From Penumbrarchaeum sp964445525 (GTDB taxonomy: Archaea; Thermoplasmatota; Penumbrarchaeia; Penumbrarchaeales; Penumbrarchaeaceae), in NCBI GenBank assembly GCA_964445525.1, contig CAYULA010000009.1:25030-89029 (forward strand): a stretch of 64,000 bases of DNA. The letters run 5' to 3'. The notes beneath the pieces are model-generated. The model saw only the letters and a program-made list of their open reading frames with translations. It ran no database searches and was not told where the DNA came from. The translations under genes were made by a program, and so were the position numbers. Positions 44,026 through 53,500 of this stretch are shown here, piece by piece; position 1 is the first letter of the stretch; each line of letters opens with the position of its first letter.

Positions 44026-44536
44026 TCTTACCCACCGCGTTGAAATTAATTGAAATTGTTTTAAATCATTCCGGTTCGGATTTGTATTATAAACCGTTCA
44101 AAGAACCATCCTGATCATGATAAGAGAGAAATGCGTTTCCAGGTGAGACGATATCTCCCCCGTTTTCTACTCCCTCCCGATAATATTAATATCCTTTTAA
44201 AAGGCCAGTGAAGAGGAGATATCTTCACATAGAGGTGTATTAAATGTATGATAACGTTCGTATGGAGGTGAAGGTAAAAGCCTGTACTATATTGTGGATA
44301 TGACACCGCCCTTCTTTCCTTTATTCCCATTAATTCACTTGTTGTTGAAATAATGTTATCTGTCTGACATTTACTCTAATACAAAAATTGCAATTTTTTT
44401 ACGTCAATAAGTATAAAATGAAAGAATTGAAAGATATTTTCGAACATTAATTTTATTAACCTAATCAGGTTAAAGGAAAATGCTCCTTATCTGATAAGTG
44501 AAGTTGACTTCAAAAACCCCTCGGAGGATCGTTCCC
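44026..44536. promoter_or_regulatory. Palindrome-rich divergent control region before the polyketide synthase
   Basis: A 511-base spacer, the longest without a clear gene. For the minus-strand surface gene, TTTATAATA (about 44085-44093) is a TATA candidate. For the synthase, TATAAAAT lies at 44412-44419. Palindromes: CCTTTTAAAAGG (44193-44204); arms GTGAAGA and TCTTCAC seven bases apart (44208-44228); AAAAATTGCAATTTTT (44383-44398), just upstream of the TATA element; and TTAACCTAATCAGGTTAA (44456-44473), downstream of it. A 19-codon reading frame at 44244-44303 has a GAGGTG before its ATG, but I cannot show it is a gene. Confidence 0.55.
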
Positions 44537-47500
44537 ATGAGTCCTTACACCGTTAAGACAATACTGAGTATCAATAGAGACCTCTTACTTTACAGCGCCC
44601 CCGCCGAAGATGATGTGAAAACCGTCCTCGAGTCATCGAGAAGGGGAGCCATCGGCATTTTGGACCTGGAATATCTGGATGCCGATTCCATCACCAGGAG
44701 TGTGGAGGAGCTCAAGAAATCCGGACTGCCGTTCGGGGTGAGGATCGATCCCATGAGCGACAAGCTCATGACACTGATGTCGGGGGATGTTCCGGAAAAC
44801 ATGAGAGTGCTGGTCTCCATCTCCAAGGAAGGACTTCCGGCCATGGTGAGGTCCGGCGTCTACGACACCGCCCATGATATGAATATCAAGGTCTTCCAGG
44901 AGGTCTGCACCAGGGAGGAGGCGGAGGATGCCGCAGACGGCGGATGCGATGCGATCATAATCAGACCGTTCGAGGGCGGAGGAAGGGTATCATCCCTTGA
45001 ATCTGCGGAACTCCTGAAGGAGGTCAGATCCGTTTCAAAGGAGGTACCGGTCCTCATAAGAGGCGGTTTCGCAAAAGAGCAGATTGATAATATCGAAGTT
45101 GAGGGATACGTTCTGGACCAGGAGATCCTGGGACCTTATTACCTTCCGATGTTTGTGAAGAAGTCCGTATCGGCGGAAGCGGATCCTTCGGTTATCACCT
45201 TGATGAAGGATATCGGAAGGACCATGAGATTCATCGCGGGACCAAAGGAGATCGATGAATTGACACAGCTCGAAAAGGACCTCATGGCAGAGGGCGAGCC
45301 CAAGGAAGTCTACAAAGCACTCAAAACGGAAATAAAGGATAGAATTGAAAAGACGATCAAGGGCCAATCCCTCCTCTATCCCGCGGGAGAGACAGCATTG
45401 AAGGGACCCTCGGTTCCCTTAGATGAGATCCTCCCTGCCAAAACAATTTCCAACTCAAAGGAAAACGTTACGGTTAATGGAAAACCCGTTCCACCGAATT
45501 ATCATGACAAATCCATTGCCATTGTCGGCATGGGAACCGTTTTCCCAAAAGGTATCGGTCTAAAAACTTTCTGGAAATCGGTGCTCGACGGTGTTGACGC
45601 ATGCATGGAGATCCCCAAGAACAGATGGGACTGGAAGCTCCACTACGATCCGGATCCTTCCAAACCCAACAAATCCTACACAAAGATAGGAGCATTCGTC
45701 ACGGATTTCGAGTTCAGCTGGATCGATTTCAAGATCCCGCCAAAGGTGGCAGAAAAGATCGATCTATATCAGAAGTTCGGCCTTGTTGCCGCAACCGAGG
45801 CCCTCAAAGATTCATCTCTCCTGGAGATCAAGGGCCTCGACCTGAACAGGGTGGGTGTGATAGTTGCAAATTCCGCAGGGGGAGAGAACAGGGACTGGGT
45901 TTCAACCAGGATCAATTTCGAGGAGGTCCACGTATGGATGCAGGAGACCGAGATCTGGAAGGACCTCCCCGAAGATGCCAGGAAGAAACTCTACGAGCAG
46001 ACCAGGGAGAGGGTTGATCAAAACACGATCGACATCACGGAGGACACCATGCCGGGGTCCCTTCCCAACATTGCCTCCGGCAGGCTGTCCAACACATTCA
46101 ACTTCAGAGGACCCAACATGATAACGGATGCCGCATGCGCATCGGCGCTTGCGGCAATGTTCGTGGCAAGGAATTCTCTTCTTCTGGGACAGATAGACGC
46201 CGCCCTTTCGGGAGGGCTCGAGTCGCTGATGTCCAGCCACGGTTTCGTGGAGTTCTGCAAGATAGGAGCGTTGACACCTGACGGCTCCAGGCCATTCTCG
46301 GACGGTGCCAACGGTTTCCTCATGGGAGAGGGAGCAGGTATAGTCGTCCTCAAGAGGCTTGAGGATGCGGTTGCAAACGGGGACAAGATATATGCGGTTG
46401 TCAGGGGCATCGGAGGTTCCTCGGATGGCAAGGGCAAGGGGATAACAGCTCCCAATCCGGAAGGACAGAGACTTGCCGTTCAAAGAGCAATGGAGGATGC
46501 CGACATAGAGAGGGAAACCATCTCCTTCATCGAGGCCCACGGAACATCCACGGCGGTGGGAGATGTTGCTGAGGTCAATTCCCTTAAATCCATATTCGGG
46601 GGCCTCCCGAGAAATTCGATAGGTCTCACCTCGGTTAAATCCCAGATCGGGCATCTGAAATCCGCCGCAGGGGTTGCCGGCGTGGTAAAGGCGGCAATGG
46701 CCGTGAAAGAAAAGGTCCTCCCCCCGCAGATAAATTTCGAAAAACCCAATCATTACATCAAATGGGAGGAAACACCCTTCCATGTGATAACCGAACCCAA
46801 GGAATGGAACAGGATCGCTCCCGACATTCCAAGGAGATGCTCGGTATCCGCCTTCGGTTTCGGGGGGACCAACTTCAATGTGGTTTTGGAGGAGTTCGAT
46901 AGAGACATCTATGACGCCTGGAAGAGATCCAAGGATTCAAAACCCGAAATCATCCCGGAATCCGTTCCCGAAATGCAGGTCGAACCGCAAGAAGAGTTAC
47001 CCGTTGATATGGAAGGTATCAGATCATATCTGGAAAAGGAGGGCCACAAGGAGGGTGAGGTATTCCTGTTCTCATCCGATAATCCGATGGACCTCCTAAA
47101 GCAGGCTTCAAAAGCAGTTGTGAAAGCAAAGGAGATAGTCGAAAAAGGAGGGAGGCTGAGAGACGCTTTCAGCATGCCCTCGTATGAGGGCAGATACCGC
47201 CTCGGAATAATGGCAAAGGACCCCGACCACTTCGAAAAACAGGTGGAGACCCTCAAGAAGGTTGGCATGAACGAGAAAGCTTTGATGGCCCTCATGAACA
47301 AGGGCATCTTTGTAGGAGACAGGGAAAGGATGGACCATGGAAAGGTCTGCTTCATGTTCCCTGGTCAAGGATCCCAGTACATCAACATGTTCCGGGACCT
47401 CTCCGAAAAATACAGGGTCGTGAAGGAAACCTTCGAGGAAGCCGACAGGGTGATGTCTGACCTCATAGACGATCCCCTTTCATCATATGTTTTCAAGGAC

Positions 47501-50500
47501 TTGAAGAGAGGAGATCCGGGTTTCGACGAGGCATCGGAGATGCTCAGAAGGACCGAATTCAACCAGCCATCCATGCTCACGGTTGACACTGCGATGTATC
47601 AGCTCCTCAGAAAGCTCGGAGTGGAACCTGACCTGGTAATGGGTCACTCCCTGGGTGAGTACGGGGCTCTCATAGCTTCCGGGATCATGAGCTTTGATGA
47701 TGCCCTGAGAGCGGTCTCGGCACGAGGAAAGGAGATGAGGGACCTAAAGGTGGACGATGTGGGAAAGATGGCATCGGTGATGGCTGGCCTTAAGGAAGTG
47801 GAAGAGGTCCTCAAGGATATCGACGGATACGTGATACCCGCCAACAAGAACTGTCATGTTCAGACCGTGATAGCGGGCAATACCGAACCGGTGGAGAAAG
47901 CCGTTGAAAAATTCAAGGAAATGGGCATAGACACCGTCATCATACCAGTATCACACGCCTTCCACAGCGAAGTGGTGGCCCCCGCCAAGGTTCCTCTGAG
48001 GAACTACCTCTCAAAGCTCGATATCAAACCTCCCAAGATACCTGTTCTATCAAATGTGACAGCGGACCTCTATCCCATGAAAGGATCCCCTGAGGAGATA
48101 AAAGAAAAGGTACTGGACCTCCTCAAGGAACAGGTTGCCCATTCCGTCGAATGGATGGGGGAGATAGACAGAGCCTACAAGGAAGGATGCAGGACCTTCA
48201 TAGAGGTAGGACCCAAGAGGGCCCTTACCTCATTTGCCTACAACCTGATGGAGGAGGATGTGAAGAAGGGAAAGGTTTTCCCCATAACCTCCAATCATCC
48301 CAAGAAGGGAGGAATTCAGACATACAACGAGATGGTTGCATCCCTCTGGTCGCTTGGATTCGATCTGAAGATACCGGACCTAAACGATGACAATTACTAC
48401 AACAGGGAATTCATAGAGGCTTTCAAACCATATGTAGAAGATGATCCCAAAGAGGAACCTGTGCAAGAGGTGGAGATACCCGCAAAGAAGGTAACGTCAT
48501 CCTTCGAATCCTTCAAAGATGAGAACTCGGACCTGATAGAAGAGTTCCTGAATAAGGTCTATGAGAGGATGCCGGAGAAAGAAAGGGTCAAGGAACCGGT
48601 AAGACGCGATGTCGATCTCTCCGGCACGGGAGCTACGGTTCCTTCGAGGAAAGGGGCAAAGGTGGTGATTTCCGGAGCCGCAATGGGCCTTCCCGGTACC
48701 TTCAAGAACATATTCGATCCCGACAACCTTGGCTACCTGGTGGAGGGCAGAAACCTCATAGAGAACATTGATGAACAATACCTGGATAGGTTCATAGACA
48801 AGCACATAGTGAGGCTTGACAAGAAACCCGACGGAAGCGCCGAGATGGTTACGCTGGACGATCCTTCCATGGTAGTCAAGCTTTCGGGAAAACTGGGCAA
48901 ATTCGATCTGGTGGAGGAGTTCGGGGTTCCCGAATCCCTCAACGATGTGCTTGACATCACCACCAGGATGGCATTCGCCTCCGCTCTTCTTGCTCTGAAG
49001 GATGCGGGCATACCGCTCGTTAAGAGATATGCCCAGACCTCCACCGGGTCCTTCCTTCCCGAAGAATGGGAGCTTCCCCTCGAGATGCAAGAGGACACCG
49101 GTATAGTCTTCGCGTCCGCCTTCCCTGGAACCAACAACCTGATAGACGAACTAACCAACTACTTCACCGCCAAATTCTCCAAGGCGGGAAAGGAAGAGAA
49201 GCAAAAGCTCTACGACCAGCTGAAGGAGAAGGTAAAGGGAACGGATGCGGAAGCGGAACTGGACAGCTGGTTCGAATCCGTAAGGAGCGAACCAGAATCA
49301 ACCTACGATTTTCCCCGGCTGTTCATGTTCGAGGTCCTTGCCATGGGACATTCGCAATTCGCCCAGTACATTAAAGCGAAAGGACCCAACACCCAGGTGA
49401 ACTCGGCTTGCGCCTCCTCAACCCTGGCGGTTTCCATCGCCCAGGACTGGATACAGATGGGAAGGTGCAAGCGTGTCATAGTTCTCGGAGCGGACGATCC
49501 CGCCTCCGATACAATGATAGAATGGTTCGGGTCCTCGCTTCTTGCAATGGGTGCTCTAACTCCAGAGAAAGATGTTACCCAGGCGGCACTACCCTTCGAC
49601 AGGAGAAGGAAGGGAATGATAATAGGATCCGGGGCCGCAGCTTTGATAGTGGAAGCTGAGGAGGAACCGAGAAGAAGAGGAATGAATCCCATCGTGGAGG
49701 TTTTAGGATCACATATAGCAAATTCGGCTTTCCACGGATCCAGACTGGACATTGCTCACATAGCGAGATCCATGGACCATTTCATAACCTGCATAGAAAA
49801 AGAGTGGTCAATTGACAGATACGAGATAGCTCCCGATATGATCTTCATGTCCCACGAGACCTACACCCCTGCCAGGGGAGGATCCTCCGCAGCCGAAGTG
49901 GAATCGCTGAGGAGAACTTTCGGTGACAATTACAGGGACATTCTGATAATGAACACCAAGGGATACACCGGGCACGCTTTCGGAGCCTGCATAGAGGACC
50001 CTGTTCTGATCAAATGCCTGGAGGAGGGTGTGGCAGTTCCGCTCGCCAATCTCACACCGGACCAGATCGATCCCCAGTTCGAAGGCCTTCAGCTCTCAAG
50101 TGGGGGAAAGCACAACAGGCATTACGGTCTCAGGATCGCCGCCGGATTCGGATCCCAGCTTGCCTTCCTCCTGGTCAGGAAACCCGATGTCCAGGGCAGA
50201 TATATCAGCGAGGAGGCATACGATTCCTGGTTGAGATCTGTTGCAACCACGGAACCGGTAGAACTCGAGGTATACAAGAACAATCTCAGGCTCAAGGATC
50301 AGGGAAGGGAGAACCTTATCCCCAGCCGCGCTGTCAAGAGGGAATCCTCCGCGATAGGATATACCAAGGCAATGGCGGAAGATATTGACAGAGGGAGATT
50401 CGAGGATTACAAGGAGAGGGTAATCACCATATTCTCGGAAAAAACCGGGATCCCCAGGGATATGATCGAGATCGATGCCGACCTGGAAACGGATCTTGGG

Positions 50501-53500
50501 ATAGATTCGGTTAAGCAGGTGGAGCTCTTCGGAGCGGCCAGGATCGCTTTCGATCTGCCAAAGGACGAGGGAGTCAACCTCAGGGACTATCCCACTCTCA
50601 GAGACGTTATCCAATACATAATGCTGAAGAAAGAGGGAAGGGACGGATGGAAGAAAACCGAAACCGAAGAGAAAAAAGAAGAACCTGAACCCGAAGAGGA
50701 GACCGAGGTTAAAGAAACTGGTAAAGGCGAATGGGAATCGGTAAAGGACAGGGTTGTTTCGATTGTATCGGAGAAGACGGGTTACCCGGAGGACATGCTG
50801 GACATCGATCTTGACCTGGAGGCGGACCTCGGAATAGATACCGTGAAGCAGGTTGAATTATTCGGTATGGCAAGGGGAGAATTTGATCTTCCCAAGGATG
50901 ATTCAGTCAACCTCTCGGAATTCAATACGCTCAGAAAGATAGTGGATTACGTGATGGAGAAATCGGGAGGGGAACCATCCTCGAAGGAGGAGGAAAAAAT
51001 CCCGGAAGAAGCTCCCGGGAAAGAAAATGAGCCTGTGGAAGGAGAGAAAGCTCCCGAAAAAGGAGAAAAACCCCCGGAAAAAACCGAGAACCGCTGGGAA
51101 AGCGTAAAGGACAGGATCATTACCATCGTTTCGGATAAGACGGGTTATCCCGAGGATATGCTCGAACTCGATCTTGATCTGGAGGCGGACCTCGGAATAG
51201 ACACCGTGAAGCAGGTGGAACTGTTCGGGATGGCCAGAGGCGAGTTCGATCTTCCAAAGGACGATTCCATCAACCTCTCGGATTTCAACACGCTCAGAAA
51301 GATAGTGGATTATGTGATGGAGAGGTCCGAAGGAGAGGGCGAGGGTGAAGCTGATCAAACACCCGGACAGGTCGAAGAAAAATCTCCGCCTGAAGTAAGC
51401 GAGGAGATATCTCAGGAAGAAACTCCCTCCAAATCATCAGAACCAGGAGCCGCCGACTGGGAATCGGTGAAGGACAGGGTTGTGTCCATCGTTGCGGAGA
51501 AGACCGGATATCCCGAGGACATGCTTGAGCTTGATCTGGACCTGGAAGCGGACCTCGGAATTGACACGGTAAAGCAGGTTGAACTGTTCGGTATGGCCAG
51601 AGGCGAGTTCGATCTTCCCAAAGACGATTCCATCAACCTCTCGGATTTCAACACACTGAGAAAGATAGTGGATTATGTGATGGATAGGTCCGGAAGAAAT
51701 AAGGAAGTTAAACCTGAAGAGAAAGTCCGGGAAGAGGTTGCGGAGGAGAAACCGGAACAACCGGTCGAGGAGCCGGAAACAGAGAAGCAATCCGATGGTG
51801 CCGACTGGGAATCGGTGAAGGACAGGGTAGTGTCCATCGTTGCGGAGAAGACCGGATATCCCGAGGACATGCTCGAGCTTGATCTGGACCTGGAAGCGGA
51901 CCTGGGAATAGACACCGTGAAGCAGGTGGAATTGTTCGGAATGGCCAGGGGCGAGTTCGATCTTCCCAAAGACGATTCCATAAATCTCTCGGATTTCAAC
52001 ACACTGAGGAAGATCGTTGACTACGTGATGGGCAATATCAGCGAGAAGGAATCCGAATCTGAAGCGGAGAAGAAAGAGGCACCCGATGCGGAGGCAGAAT
52101 CCGTACCGGAAGAAGAGGAGGTTCCCGAACTCGACGAGGAGAACCACTGGGATAATGTGAAGGAAAAGGTGGTCTCGATCGTGGCGGAGAAGACCGGATA
52201 TCCCGAGGATATGCTCGAGCTTGACCTGGACCTGGAAGCGGACCTGGGAATAGACACCGTGAAGCAGGTGGAATTGTTCGGAATGGCCAGAGGTGAGTTC
52301 AACCTTCCGAAAGATGATTCCGTGAATCTATCGGAGTTCCCCACCCTCAGGCACATAATCGATTATGTGTCCTCAAAGATGCTTGAAGGAGGCACCGGAG
52401 AGAAGCCGGCAAAAGAACAAGAAGACGAGAAACCTTCCATTGAGCAGCTCAAGGAGAGGATAAACAGATGGGTCCTACGTGCAGATGAGAGGGAACCTCT
52501 CCCCGATCCCAAATCCAAGCCGCTCAAAGGAAAGAAATTGATCGTATACGGAGCAAGCAAGGAGGAGGCCGACCTGGCATCCGAGATCCTGGGATGTGAT
52601 GCGGATGCCTATCCGGAAAACGAGGAAGGTGACCTATCCGCCTATGACGGTATTGTAAATCTCTATCCGTTGAGGCTGTCCGGTACATCCATTCCGGATG
52701 ACTGGGAAAAGGAGACCGAGATGGCGGTGAAGGTACTTTTCAGGATAGTCAAATCAATGGAAAAGGTACTGAAAAACGGCGGATATCTTCTATCAATAAC
52801 CGGGATGGGGGGAAGGTTCGGGCTCGGGAAAGATCCCAATCCCATACATGGAGCTGTGGCCGGATTCACAAAAGCCGTCAACCGGGAATTCCCGGAATCC
52901 GTATCAATGGTTCTTGACGTTGACCTCGGATCGGACATCCGTGACATTTTCTACAGGCTCTCAAAAGAGATCTCATCCGACCACGGACTTCCGGAGGTAG
53001 GCTGGGACGGGAAAAAGGGATACAGACCGGTTCTCCGGATCTTCGAGCCTCCCAGACCCGAATTCTTGGAACTTAAGGACGGGATGAACATCCTCGTGAC
53101 CGGAGGAGGTTCCGGCATAACGGCGGAGATAGTGAGGGAGCTTTCCAAAAAGGCAAAACTGGATCTCCATCTTACGGGTAGAACCAGGATCCTCGAGGAT
53201 GTGGAGAGACTGGCAGGTCTTGATGAGAACGAATTGAAAGCCGAAAAGGATGCCATCAAGGAGAGGCTCAAATCGGAAGGAGAGAAGGTAACACCGGTTA
53301 AGATCGAAAAGGAGTTCTCCAAGATCACCAAATCGGTGACCATTCACAACCTTATGAAAAGTATCGAGTCCTCCGGATCCCGGGGACAGTATCACGCTGT
53401 AGATGTAACCGATATGGAGAAAATGAGTAAACTCTCCCAAGAACACGGTCCCTTCCATGCTGTTATCCATGCAGCTGGCGTGGAGCAATCCAAACTTATT

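Noticed and set aside
44244..44303. 19-codon frame with GAGGTG before its ATG, upstream of the synthase
   Set aside because: Too short to support as a gene or leader peptide; no repeated codons for an amino acid, no attenuator-like structure seen.
45902..46783. 293-codon minus-strand reading frame
   Set aside because: Antisense to the KS1 domain, whose catalytic motifs are intact; composition is not protein-like.
51437..52147. 236-codon minus-strand reading frame
   Set aside because: It lies antisense to the ACP repeats and simply reflects their repeated codon pattern; the product is itself a repeat of ACP complement.
50399..52390. Regularly spaced repeats that could suggest a CRISPR array
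   Set aside because: Unit length is 342-363 bases and it is in-frame coding sequence for ACP domains.
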